DNA of 64,000 bases from the NCBI RefSeq assembly GCF_012272835.1, contig NZ_JAAWWK010000005.1:389951-453950 (forward strand). The letters run 5' to 3'. The notes below the pieces were generated by a model, which was not told the origin of the DNA, searched no databases, and saw only the letters and a list, made by a program, of their open reading frames with translations. Positions 26,316-34,748 of this stretch are shown one piece after another. The stretch is from Spongiibacter thalassae. GTDB lineage: Bacteria > Pseudomonadota > Gammaproteobacteria > Pseudomonadales > Spongiibacteraceae. Every line of letters begins with the position of its first letter. The stretch's first letter is position 1. The position numbers were made by a program, and so were the translations under genes.

Positions 26316-26687
26316 TCAGCCTACTGACGGCGGAGTGGTATTGGCCACCCACTCCCACCACTGGTGTTCACCCTCGGGCTTGTCTTTGTCCTGACAGCGG
26401 TGCACATTCCACGTGACCAGGTAGTCGGGGTTGTCCAGCGTCTCGCCGTCGCTGCTGCGATAGCTACCCTTCGGGGCGATAAACCACGGCGCCATCGACG
26501 ACGGCAGGGTGAACTCCTGGTCGTTCGGCTGGCGCAGGGTAATACCATCACTCGGGGTAACTCGAACAACGGTGCCGATCAACATGCGTTGCTGAAGCGC
26601 GTCGCCATTGATGTCGAAATAGCTCAGGCCTACCACCGCCGATTTTTCGACGAGGGCGGCCAGCTCTGCAGAGAGTATCTCGGTCAT
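26316..26687 (-). CDS. Conserved hypothetical protein downstream of serA
   Basis: A 123-residue acidic cytosolic protein that I do not recognise. The first part (VVGLSYFDINGDALQQRMLIGTV) looks like a small beta barrel, and the middle (LRQPNDQEFTLPSSMAPWFIAP) reads like a ligand or nucleic-acid-binding strand pair. The C-terminus is Trp-rich (HQWWEWVANT). Its ATG overlaps the serA stop codon by one base (TGATG), so it is probably translated with serA. A link to serine metabolism is inferred only from this coupling. Confidence 0.75.
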   Translation of the reverse strand: MTEILSAELAALVEKSAVVGLSYFDINGDALQQRMLIGTVVRVTPSDGITLRQPNDQEFTLPSSMAPWFIAPKGSYRSSDGETLDNPDYLVTWNVHRCQDKDKPEGEHQWWEWVANTTPPSVG

Positions 26688-27913
26688 CAGAACAACAGAC
26701 GGCAGCGGATGGTGTCAGGAATCTGTGACAGCTTTTCCTGGGCCAGCTCGCTGGATGCCTGGTCGATATCCATTACCACATAACCAATTTTGTCATTGGT
26801 TTGCAGGTACTGACCCGAGATGTTGATATTGTTCTCGGAGAATATCTGGTTAATGGCGCTGAGAATGCCGGGTACGTTGCGGTGAATGTGCAGTACGCGG
26901 TGCTTGCCGGGGTGGGCGGGCAGGGCGACTTCTGGGAAGTTCACCGACGAGGTCGTGGTGCCGTTGTCGGAATATTTCACCAGCTTATCTGCTACTTCCA
27001 GGCCGATATTCTGCTGGGCCTCGGCGGTAGAGCCACCGATATGGGGCGTTAGGAAGACATTGTCGAATTCCCGCAGGGGCGAAATGAATTCGTCGCTGTT
27101 GCTCCGCGGCTCTTCGGGGAACACGTCGATGGCAGCGCCAGCCAGATGGGCGTCGCTGAGAGCGTTGCAGAGAGCGTCGATATCGACCACGGTGCCACGG
27201 GAAGCGTTGATCAAAATGGCGCCGCGCTTCATCTGGGCGAACTCATTTTTGCCGATCATATCCTGTGTTGAAGCGGTTTCCGGTACGTGCAGGCTGACGA
27301 TATCCGAGGTGGCCAAAAGCTCACCCATGCTTACTTGTACCGCATTGCCCAGCGGCAGCTTGTTGACCACGTCGGTAAAACACACTTCCATACCGAGGCT
27401 TTCGGCAATGACAGAAAGCTGCATGCCGATGGAGCCGTAACCGATAATACCCAGGCGCTTGCCGCGAATTTCATAGGAGCCGACGGCGGTTTTCATCCAC
27501 TCGCCTCGGTGGGCGGCGGCGTTCTTCTCGGCGATGCCCCGCAGCAGCAGGATCGCTTCGGCAATCACCAGCTCGGCTACCGAGCGGGTATTGGAAAAGG
27601 GCGCGTTGAACACCGCGACACCGTGCTCGGTGGCGGCCTTGAGATCGACCTGGTTGGTACCAATACAGAAACAGCCGACGGCAATCAGCTTTTTCGCTTC
27701 GGCGAAGACGTCGTCGGTCAGCTGGGTACGCGAGCGAATGCCGACAAAGTGGGCGTCGGCAATTTTTTGCTTCAGCTCATCGTCGGGCAGTGCCTTCTGG
27801 TAGTAGTCGATATTGGTGTAACCGGAGGCATGAAGTGCATCCACCGCAGACTGGTGAACGCCTTCCAGTAGCAGGAACTTGATTTTTGCCTTGTCGAGGG
27901 AGGTTTTAGCCAT
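26687..27913 (-). CDS. serA: D-3-phosphoglycerate dehydrogenase
   Basis: A 408-residue NAD enzyme, first step of serine synthesis. It starts AKTSLDKAKIKFLLLEGVHQ, as in E. coli SerA. The Rossmann motif is LGIIGYGSIGMQLSVIAESLG, and the catalytic region includes ASRGTVVDIDAL and HIGGSTAEAQQNIGLEV. The C-terminal ACT domain (from about 335, RVLHIHRNVPGILSAINQIF) is the serine-feedback site. ATG 27913 fits the family; the in-frame ATG at 27997 adds 28 residues that run over a promoter. No clear Shine-Dalgarno precedes it. SerA can also reduce 2-oxoglutarate to D-2-hydroxyglutarate, which ties it to the divergent neighbour. Confidence 0.97.
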   Translation of the reverse strand: MAKTSLDKAKIKFLLLEGVHQSAVDALHASGYTNIDYYQKALPDDELKQKIADAHFVGIRSRTQLTDDVFAEAKKLIAVGCFCIGTNQVDLKAATEHGVAVFNAPFSNTRSVAELVIAEAILLLRGIAEKNAAAHRGEWMKTAVGSYEIRGKRLGIIGYGSIGMQLSVIAESLGMEVCFTDVVNKLPLGNAVQVSMGELLATSDIVSLHVPETASTQDMIGKNEFAQMKRGAILINASRGTVVDIDALCNALSDAHLAGAAIDVFPEEPRSNSDEFISPLREFDNVFLTPHIGGSTAEAQQNIGLEVADKLVKYSDNGTTTSSVNFPEVALPAHPGKHRVLHIHRNVPGILSAINQIFSENNINISGQYLQTNDKIGYVVMDIDQASSELAQEKLSQIPDTIRCRLLF

Positions 27914-27958
27914 CGGGATGTTCGCTCTCGAGGAGGTGAAGTGAAAGCCGGCTATGGT

Positions 27959-27985
27959 ATCATAAAACGCTTTTCCCGTAGTCAA
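27959..27985 (-). promoter_or_regulatory. Predicted serA promoter
   Basis: On the minus strand TTGACT and TATGAT, each matching five of six consensus bases, stand 15 bp apart. Transcription would start near 27952, about 40 bp before the serA start codon. The short spacing weakens the call, but the hexamers are the best in the interval. The site also lies in the leader of the divergent oxidase gene if that gene begins at 28004. Confidence 0.5.
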
Positions 27986-28003
27986 TTTCCGAGGCAAATC
28001 GCC

Positions 28004-29416
28004 ATGTCATCTGCTCCATCCTCCCCTTCGTCGGCCCCTGTCATTGCTGAGCTCGAGGCCATTGTCGGCGCCGACAAGGTGCGCTGCGACGAGGACACTC
28101 TGTTCAGCCATGGCCGCGACTGGACAAAGGCCTGGGAACCGGCCCCCCTGGCGGTGGTTTTTCCCCGCAGTGCCGAGGAGGTTCAGGCCATCGTCAAGCT
28201 GGCAAAACGGGAGTCCCTGGCGATTGTGCCCTCGGGCGGGCGCACCGGGCTTAGCGGCGGTGCGGTGGCGGCGCAGGGCGAACTGGTGGTGTCATTTGAC
28301 TATATGAACAAAATCAGTGACTTCGACCCCATCGATAGGACCGTTCAGTGTCAGGCGGGAGTGATCACCGAGCAATTGCAGCACTACGCCGAAGAGCAGG
28401 GCCTGTACTATCCGGTGGACTTTGCCTCGGCGGGTTCGTCCCAGATCGGCGGTAATATTTCCACTAATGCCGGGGGGATTAAAGTGCTGCGCTGGGGAAT
28501 GACCCGCGACTGGGTGGCAGGCCTCAAAGTGGTTACCGGCAATGGCGACCTGCTGGAGCTGAACCGGGGGCTGCTAAAAAACAATGCGGGCTACGACCTG
28601 CGGCAGCTGTTTATCGGTGCCGAGGGAACGTTGGGCTTGATCGTCGAAGCGACCATGCAGCTTACCCGACCGCCGAAAAATCTGACGGCCTTTGTGCTCG
28701 GGGTGGAAAACTTCGATGGCATTATGAATCTGTTCAACCGCTTTCAGGCGGAGATGGACCTGACCGCCTTTGAATTTTTCTCTGAACAGGCCCTGCAAAA
28801 GGTCGTGGCCCACAGCGGTCTGCCGCGACCCTTTGAGTCCGCGTGCCCCTATTACGCGCTGCTGGAATTTGAAAAACTGAACGACGAGGTCGAAGAACAG
28901 GCGATGGCGTTGTTTGAGTCCTGTGTGGAAGAGGGTTGGGTACTCGACGGAGTAATGAGCCAGAGCCTGGAGCAGCTGAACAATCTGTGGCGTCTGCGCG
29001 AGGATATTTCCGAGACCATCTCCCAGTGGACGCCCTACAAAAATGATATTTCCACGGTGATCTCAAAGGTGCCGGGCTTCCTGCAGGATGTCGAGGAGCT
29101 GGTCACCGCGGAGTACCCCAGCTTTGAAATTATCTGGTTTGGCCATATCGGCGACGGCAATCTTCATCTGAATATTCTCAAACCCGACGACCTGGACAAG
29201 GCGGAGTTCTTTGCCCAGTGCAGCAAGGTCAGCGTTGCGGTATTCGACATCGTCAAGCGATATGGCGGAAGTGTGTCGGCAGAGCACGGAGTGGGGCTGC
29301 TGAAAAAGGACTACCTGACCTATTCCCGCAGTGCCGAAGAAGTGGCGTTGATGCGCCAGGTCAAGCAGGTGTTTGACCCTGCGGGTATTATGAACCCGGG
29401 TAAAATTTTTGATTGA
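28004..29416 (+). CDS. FAD-linked oxidase, probable D-2-hydroxyglutarate dehydrogenase
   Basis: A 470-residue flavoprotein of the GlcD/D2HGDH/D-lactate group. The PCMH FAD-binding domain holds PSGGRTGLSGGAVA, SSQIGGNISTNAGGIKVLRW and LFIGAEGTLGLIVEATM. The C-terminal oxidase domain has IIWFGHIGDGNLHLNI (metal site), VSAEHGVGLLKKDYL and FDPAGIMNPGKIFD. I take ATG 28004 with GAGG upstream; GTG 27941 has a near-perfect AGGAGGTGAA but would place the start across the serA promoter and add 21 atypical residues. Head-to-head placement with serA matches the known SerA/D2HGDH couple, in which this enzyme re-oxidises the D-2-hydroxyglutarate that SerA makes. D-lactate or glycolate use remains possible. 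Confidence 0.88.
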   Translation: MSSAPSSPSSAPVIAELEAIVGADKVRCDEDTLFSHGRDWTKAWEPAPLAVVFPRSAEEVQAIVKLAKRESLAIVPSGGRTGLSGGAVAAQGELVVSFDYMNKISDFDPIDRTVQCQAGVITEQLQHYAEEQGLYYPVDFASAGSSQIGGNISTNAGGIKVLRWGMTRDWVAGLKVVTGNGDLLELNRGLLKNNAGYDLRQLFIGAEGTLGLIVEATMQLTRPPKNLTAFVLGVENFDGIMNLFNRFQAEMDLTAFEFFSEQALQKVVAHSGLPRPFESACPYYALLEFEKLNDEVEEQAMALFESCVEEGWVLDGVMSQSLEQLNNLWRLREDISETISQWTPYKNDISTVISKVPGFLQDVEELVTAEYPSFEIIWFGHIGDGNLHLNILKPDDLDKAEFFAQCSKVSVAVFDIVKRYGGSVSAEHGVGLLKKDYLTYSRSAEEVALMRQVKQVFDPAGIMNPGKIFD

Positions 29417-29426
29417 GGGGAACGCC

Positions 29427-30089
29427 ATGAGCTATCAGCACCGGTTTAGTGATGGCAGCGCCTGCGCACTTCCGGCGGGGAAGGTTGTGTGTGTGGGTCG
29501 CAATTACGCTGCCCACGCCAAGGAGTTGAACAATCCGGTTCCCGATCAGCCGCTGCTGTTTCTGAAGCCGAGCACGGCGTTGGTGGATATGACGGCGCCC
29601 CTGCGACTGCCCCGGCAGCGCGGCGCCTGTCACCACGAGCTGGAGGTGGCTCTGTTGATCGGTCAGCCCCTGTGTGACGCCTCGCCCAAGGAATGTATGA
29701 CAGCGGTGCTTGGCTATGGTCTGGCGCTGGACTTGACCCTGCGGGAGCTGCAGGACGAATTAAAGAAAAAAGGCCAGCCCTGGGAACGCGCCAAGGCCTT
29801 TGATGGGGCCTGCCCGCTATCGGCGTTCGTGCCCGCGCAACAGGTTGGTGACTGGCGCGAACTGCGTTTGACACTACAGCGCAACGGCGCCCGGCAGCAG
29901 GACGGTGCGTGCAGTGATATGTTGTTCCCGGTGGATGAGTTGCTGGCGGAAATCAGCCGGAGCTTTACCCTTCTGCCGGGGGATGTGGTGTTGACGGGTA
30001 CCCCGGCAGGGGTGGGGCCGCTGCTCAGCGGAGATCAGTTGCGCTGTGAGTTGGGCGGCCTGTTAACCGTGTCGACATCAGTATTGTAA
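29427..30089 (+). CDS. Fumarylacetoacetate hydrolase family protein
   Basis: A 220-residue member of the FAH superfamily. VVCVGRNYAAHAKELNNPVP is the family opening, LFLKPSTALVDMTAPLRLP the substrate strand, and CHHELEVALLIGQPL the metal-binding H-E-E pattern. LPGDVVLTGTPAGVGPLLSGD is the C-terminal signature. Members act as acylpyruvate hydrolases or oxaloacetate decarboxylase/tautomerases. ATG 29427 has GAGGGG upstream and follows the oxidase stop by only 10 bp, so the two are cotranscribed. A metabolite-repair role on a 2-keto acid would suit that company, but the substrate is not known. Confidence 0.87.
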   Translation: MSYQHRFSDGSACALPAGKVVCVGRNYAAHAKELNNPVPDQPLLFLKPSTALVDMTAPLRLPRQRGACHHELEVALLIGQPLCDASPKECMTAVLGYGLALDLTLRELQDELKKKGQPWERAKAFDGACPLSAFVPAQQVGDWRELRLTLQRNGARQQDGACSDMLFPVDELLAEISRSFTLLPGDVVLTGTPAGVGPLLSGDQLRCELGGLLTVSTSVL

Positions 30090-30107
30090 GCCGATGGGTG
30101 TAAGCGC

Positions 30108-30779
30108 TTAGGCTGTTAGCCGCTTGACGCCATCGGGGGTGCCAAGTAACAGCAAGTCCGCAGGGCGAAGGGCGAACAGGCCATTGGTGACTACACCCGT
30201 GATGGCGTTAATACGTTCTTCGGTCTTGCAGGGCGTTGCAATCATAAAATCGTAAACATCGAGAATGATATTGCCGTTGTCGGTGACGACACCTTCGCGA
30301 TAGACCGGGTTTCCTCCCAGTTTGACCAATTCCCGGGCAACATAGCTGCGCGCCATGGGAATCACTTCCACCGGCAGGGGGAAGGCTCCGAGCTGATCGA
30401 CCAGTTTGCTCTCGTCGGCGATACAGATAAAGCGAGCGCTGGCAGCGGCGACAATTTTTTCCCGTGTCAGTGCCGCGCCGCCGCCCTTGATTAGTTCGAG
30501 GCGGTGGTTGCTTTCGTCGGCGCCATCGACATAGACCGCGATATCGCCGGTGCTGTTCAGGTCCAGCACCTCGATGCCATGGTTGCGCAAGCGCTGGGCT
30601 GAGGCCTCTGAACTGGCGACGGTGCCTTTGATTTCGTTGCGATAGGGCGCGAGCAGATCAATAAATTGATTGGCGGTCGATCCGGTGCCAATACCGATGA
30701 TCTCGCCATCGAGAATAGCCGACTTCACTTCTTCAATCGCGGCGGCGGCGACCGCCTTTTTCAGCTGATCTTGATCCAT
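30108..30779 (-). CDS. rpiA: Ribose-5-phosphate isomerase A
   Basis: A 223-residue isomerase interconverting ribose-5-phosphate and ribulose-5-phosphate. It begins [18 protein letters not shown], much like E. coli Rpi[18 protein letters not shown] is the phosphate loop, [20 protein letters not shown] holds the catalytic acidic residues, and [23 protein letters not shown] and [12 protein letters not shown] follow. ATG 30779 gives the usual N-terminus; ATG 30791 would add four residues. It converges on the FAH-family gene 18 bp away. Its product feeds transketolase, coded 10 kb away. Confidence 0.97.
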   Translation of the reverse strand: MDQDQLKKAVAAAAIEEVKSAILDGEIIGIGTGSTANQFIDLLAPYRNEIKGTVASSEASAQRLRNHGIEVLDLNSTGDIAVYVDGADESNHRLELIKGGGAALTREKIVAAASARFICIADESKLVDQLGAFPLPVEVIPMARSYVARELVKLGGNPVYREGVVTDNGNIILDVYDFMIATPCKTEERINAITGVVTNGLFALRPADLLLLGTPDGVKRLTA

Positions 30780-31064
30780 AGTGTGATGCATCCGTCAAAT
30801 TGAACGGCGAATTATAGGTTTCAGCACCGCTAAATGCGAGTGCTAGAGCACACTTGAAAAGGATCGTGCTAGACATTTTGAAATGGGGCTTTTATCCTCG
30901 GGCCTCGCCAAAATCAAAAAGTGTAATAATACGGCGCTTTCACTGACAGAAAATCAAAACGCGAGACAGCGTTAAACAATAACGCAGTGGAATGCATGGC
31001 AGCGAGCGGGACAGTTCGCGCTTCACGTAAATCGTGACTAGGCCCATGGGGGTAGGAGATGGAT

Positions 31065-32867
31065 ATGAGCCGAATAACTATAAAAGAGAAGTCGGATCAA
31101 AGGGAAAGCAGTCAGCAGTCAGTTAACCAGCAAAGTGGATTCCGCGTGCAGCGCATATTTGCGCCGCTGGCCATTGTGCTCGCCTTTTCGGTGCTGGGTT
31201 ATTTGCTGTGGGTGACGCTGAGAAACCCTTTGGAAACCGGTATACACGTCGTTCGTCTTGAAATACTGGATGCCGCGAAGGAGGCCGAAACCCGCTTGAA
31301 CCGCGCAATTGTGCGCGCGCCCCTAGCTCTTGATGATGAGTCGCGGGAGCTGCAGGCGGCGCGAGAACGCTATCAAACGGTGTCGCAGTCCCTGAGCTAC
31401 ACCCAGACCGGCCTGGCTGGTCTGTCGCCACTGATCGATCGGGCCCTTGCCGACTACCGCTCAGGTACAGGTAAAAAACTGGAGTTGGTAGAAGAGCACC
31501 GCGAAAAGCTGCGCCGCTTCCGTCTGCTGTTTTCTGCGATGCGCGTAGGCGGGGTGTCCCTGCTGAGCGCACCGCCTATCGAAGCAGCCCCCGGCCTGCG
31601 CGAAGATATCAAGCGGCTGATGTTTGAGGCCACGCAGTACAGCATTATTTCGTCGGCAGAGAATGGCGCGGTAATCGACCAGCTCAGCGCAAGGGTGGCG
31701 ATGAAGGCAAGCTCCCTGACAGACAACAATGCCCTGGCGGCGCTGTCGCAGCTGCTGGATACCATCGACGGTTTGCGATTTACCCGGGATGAGCTCAACG
31801 CCCAGCAAGACGCCATTGCCGAATTGGCGGTGTCGGGGCAGTTGGCCCAATTGCGCGATCGCTATGAAAGCCATTTCAGCACATTGCAGCAGGAGGCCGA
31901 CCTCAACCGTCAAACCCTGGCGGCCTACGCGGCGGCGCTGCTGCTGGCCTTTGGTCTTATTGCCTGGCGCCTGCGCGGCAGCTTTGATGAGCTGGATCAG
32001 CTGAACACCGAGCTGCAGGATGCCAACGTTAATCTGGAAGGCCTGGTGGCCGAGCGCACCAAGGATCTGAGCGCGGCACTGGAAGATATTCGCATGCAGC
32101 AGGCCCAGCTGATCCAGTCGGAAAAAATGGCCTCCCTCGGTCAGATGGTTGCCGGGGTTGCCCACGAGATCAATACTCCGCTGGGCTATGCCAACAGCAA
32201 TGTGCAGATTGTGCGCGAGCTGATAAACGGCATTGAAGAAAGCGTTGATGAAGAGTCCAAGTCCGAGTTTGACATGCTCCTGGGAGATGCCCAGTACGGC
32301 CTGGAGCAAATCTCTGAACTGGTCATGGGGCTGAAGAACTTCAGTCGGGTCGATCGTTCGTCCACCGAATTGTTTGCGCTGAATGAGGGCATTGATACCT
32401 CGCTGAAAATTTGCCAGAACCAGATCAAGGATCTGGAAATTGTCAAAGAGTATGGCGATCTACCGGACATTACCTGCGCGCCGTCCCAGCTCAATCAGGT
32501 CTTCCTTAATCTGATAAACAATGCCTCACAGGCAATGAATGGCCAGGGCAAGCTGACCATTCGTACCCGCCAAAAAGACGAAGAGGTGGAGATCAGCATT
32601 GCCGATAACGGCTGCGGTATGGATGAAGAAACGGTGGCTCATATCTTTGAGCCGTTTTTCACCACCAAGGCGGTGGGCGAGGGCACCGGGCTGGGGCTCT
32701 CTATTGTGTTCAGAATTATCGAAGACCACGGCGGCCGCATTAATGTGTTGTCGGCGCCGGGGCAGGGTACCGAGTTCCTGATTAACTTACCGATTCGGGC
32801 ACCGGAAAAAAATTCATCTGAAGCGGTGACTGAAGACAGCATCGTTTTCAGTGACAGCGCGGTATGA
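31065..32867 (+). CDS. Membrane sensor histidine kinase with helical periplasmic domain
   Basis: A 600-residue kinase. A membrane helix at about 27-50 (FAPLAIVLAFSVLGYLLWV) is followed by an all-helical periplasmic domain to about 285 that resembles DAHL/CHASE-like sensors, then a second helix (AAYAAALLLAFGLIAW). A coiled coil leads to the H-box VAGVAHEINTPLGYANS with phospho-acceptor His367. The ATPase domain shows the N box NQVFLNLINNASQAM, the G1 box ISIADNGCGMDEE and GEGTGLGLSIVFRI. GGAG six bases before ATG 31065 sets the start. It is followed 13 bp later by a receiver protein. The ligand is unknown. Confidence 0.9.
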   Translation: MSRITIKEKSDQRESSQQSVNQQSGFRVQRIFAPLAIVLAFSVLGYLLWVTLRNPLETGIHVVRLEILDAAKEAETRLNRAIVRAPLALDDESRELQAARERYQTVSQSLSYTQTGLAGLSPLIDRALADYRSGTGKKLELVEEHREKLRRFRLLFSAMRVGGVSLLSAPPIEAAPGLREDIKRLMFEATQYSIISSAENGAVIDQLSARVAMKASSLTDNNALAALSQLLDTIDGLRFTRDELNAQQDAIAELAVSGQLAQLRDRYESHFSTLQQEADLNRQTLAAYAAALLLAFGLIAWRLRGSFDELDQLNTELQDANVNLEGLVAERTKDLSAALEDIRMQQAQLIQSEKMASLGQMVAGVAHEINTPLGYANSNVQIVRELINGIEESVDEESKSEFDMLLGDAQYGLEQISELVMGLKNFSRVDRSSTELFALNEGIDTSLKICQNQIKDLEIVKEYGDLPDITCAPSQLNQVFLNLINNASQAMNGQGKLTIRTRQKDEEVEISIADNGCGMDEETVAHIFEPFFTTKAVGEGTGLGLSIVFRIIEDHGGRINVLSAPGQGTEFLINLPIRAPEKNSSEAVTEDSIVFSDSAV

Positions 32868-32880
32868 GAGGGCGATATTC

Positions 32881-33825
32881 ATGACAGAAGCAATGGAAAG
32901 TAAAGCGCGTATTCTCTTTATTGACGACGAGCCCAGAATTCTCGTCGCGCTCAAAGCCTTGTTCCGCAGCAGCTACGAAGTGTTTACCGCCAATTCCGGG
33001 GCGGCGGCGCTGGACGTATTGCGCGATAACGACGTCGATGTCATCGTCTCCGATCAGCGTATGCCGAATATGACCGGCGTTGAGGTATTGCGCAGTGCCA
33101 GGGAAATGCGCCCTCGGGCGATTCGCGTGCTGTTGACCGGCTACTCGGATCTGAGTGCGATACTGGGGGCGATAAACGACGGTGAAATCTTCCGTTTTAT
33201 CAACAAGCCATGGTCCAACAACGAGCTGCGCGAAACCATTGCTGCTGCAGTGCGAGCCTCTGCGGTAGAGCAGGTTCCCGAAATTGAAGCCGAGGAGACC
33301 CCTGAGGCGGTGGTGGCTGAACCTGTCGCTATTCGCAACGAAACCGGCATTCTGGTGCTCGACGAAGACAGCACCACCCGTGAAGTGTTGCAGCGAGTCT
33401 TGCACCGGGATCGCCCGGTATTCACTGCCCACAACCTCGACGAAGGTCTGGAAATTCTCGAACAGCAGAACATCGGGGTCATTATCACCGAGTTGGCGGT
33501 TGGTGGCGAAAGTGTCACCAATCTGCTGGCGGCACTGCGCCAGCACCATCCCAGTTTGGTCGCCATCGTACTGACCTCCCGAGCCGATGCGGGACACGGC
33601 ATCGAGCTGATTAACCGCGGGCAAATTTATCGTTTTCTGAGTAAGCCGGTGAGTGAAGGGATGCTCCGTGGCAGTGTGAACCTCGCGGTGCGCCGCTACG
33701 ATATTCTGCAAAAAAATCCCGAGCAGGCATTGCGTCTGGCGGCGGAAAGCAAACCTGCCGAGCAGGAAAGCGATCGCCGTGGCGTGTTCAAGCGTATCGG
33801 TCGCCTGTTTGGCTTGACCGCCTGA
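32881..33825 (+). CDS. Response regulator with two receiver domains, the second degenerate
   Basis: A 314-residue protein with no DNA-binding or enzymatic output domain. Receiver 1 (10-125) is complete: acidic pocket FIDDEP, phospho-acceptor Asp58 in VIVSDQRMPNMTG, Thr in VLLTGYSD and Lys in FINKPW. It resembles the receiver of RpfG-type regulators. An acidic linker precedes receiver 2 (about 154-275), where VLDEDS and FLSKPV survive but the acceptor position is Glu204 (IITELAVGGE). Such a Glu may mimic phosphorylation permanently. A basic tail, RRGVFKRIGRLFGL, could be amphipathic. It lies between the histidine kinase and the TonB-like gene in one operon. Confidence 0.88.
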   Translation: MTEAMESKARILFIDDEPRILVALKALFRSSYEVFTANSGAAALDVLRDNDVDVIVSDQRMPNMTGVEVLRSAREMRPRAIRVLLTGYSDLSAILGAINDGEIFRFINKPWSNNELRETIAAAVRASAVEQVPEIEAEETPEAVVAEPVAIRNETGILVLDEDSTTREVLQRVLHRDRPVFTAHNLDEGLEILEQQNIGVIITELAVGGESVTNLLAALRQHHPSLVAIVLTSRADAGHGIELINRGQIYRFLSKPVSEGMLRGSVNLAVRRYDILQKNPEQALRLAAESKPAEQESDRRGVFKRIGRLFGLTA

Positions 33826-33850
33826 GTCGACGGGTGAGGAGAAAACAATA

Positions 33851-34657
33851 ATGAATAGCATTATGACGGCGAACACCGGCGCCGAGCCGGTTCACAAAAA
33901 GGCCACCGTTCAGTCGGCCGAAACCTTTATTGCAGTCGTCCTTTTCGCGGTATGTGCGACCGCGGGGGTCGCCGCGTGGTTGATTAACTATTTGCAGGGT
34001 GATGAGGCGCGGTCTGTCGATAGTATCGACACCGTACAGGTCTACGCCAGTCTCGCTGATGGCGAGTTGGCCAGTGAAGAAGACGCGGTGCTTGAAGAGT
34101 GGCGTCAACGCCTTGAAACGTCTTTCAGTCAACGTGAGCAGGCGCTGCAACAGCAGGAGCAGAATGCAATGCTGGCCGAGCAGGCAGCGGCACTGGCCGC
34201 GGCGCAGGCGGCCGCAGAGGAGGCCAAACTGGCAGCGGAGCAGGCGGAGCAGCGGGCACGCAGTGCTGAAATCGCTCGCCGCAGTGCGATGGAGGCTCGT
34301 CGTGAGCGGGCCGAGGCGAAGGTTGCGCCGGCACCGCCGCGGGAAGAAAAAGTGGCCAAGGTCAGCGCGAACGCCGTGCGCGTTCCCGCGAGTGTAGACT
34401 GGAGCACTTGCGACAAACCCCGTTACCCGAGAGCGGCAGTGCGCTTGAAACAGGAAGGTACGGTCACCCTGGCGTTTTCGTTGAGTGCCAGTGGCGAAGT
34501 GCTGGACGGGCGAGTTCAGGAAAGCAGCGGCACCAGCAGATTGGATAACGCGGCGCTTGAGGCCATTGTGAAATGTCAGTTCACCCCGGAAACCCTCGAC
34601 GGGCGGGCCCAGCCGAGTACCGCCCTGGTGCGTTTCGGTTGGCGTCTTAACGGCTGA
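33851..34657 (+). CDS. TonB-family protein with a TolA-like coiled coil
   Basis: A 268-residue inner-membrane-anchored protein. One membrane helix (about 25-47, IAVVLFAVCATAGVAAWLI) is followed by a periplasmic Ala/Glu/Gln-rich coiled coil from about 80 to 160, as in TolA. A C-terminal TonB domain (about 180-268) contains CDKPRYPRAAVRLKQEGTV, LDGRVQESSGTSRLDNAALE and IVKCQFTPET, with one cysteine at each end that may pair. The Pro-rich spacer of classic TonB is missing. AGGAG lies nine bases before the ATG. It is the third gene after a kinase and receiver protein, with no ExbB/ExbD next to it, and a terminator follows. Confidence 0.85.
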   Translation: MNSIMTANTGAEPVHKKATVQSAETFIAVVLFAVCATAGVAAWLINYLQGDEARSVDSIDTVQVYASLADGELASEEDAVLEEWRQRLETSFSQREQALQQQEQNAMLAEQAAALAAAQAAAEEAKLAAEQAEQRARSAEIARRSAMEARRERAEAKVAPAPPREEKVAKVSANAVRVPASVDWSTCDKPRYPRAAVRLKQEGTVTLAFSLSASGEVLDGRVQESSGTSRLDNAALEAIVKCQFTPETLDGRAQPSTALVRFGWRLNG

Positions 34658-34704
34658 TTTGTAAAGGCGTCCAGCTCCCCGGTGAGAGCTGGCGAGAAAG
34701 ATAG

Positions 34705-34735
34705 AACCCGCTCGGCGAAGGCCGCGCGGGTTTTT
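34705..34735 (+). terminator. Intrinsic terminator after the kinase-receiver-TonB operon
   Basis: AACCCGC and GCGGGTT flank an inner stem with one mismatch and a GAAG loop, followed by TTTTT. It lies about 50 bp after the TonB-like gene stop and 14 bp before the end of the converging DUF1993 gene. Confidence 0.8.
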
Positions 34736-34748
34736 CTATTCTGGCGCT

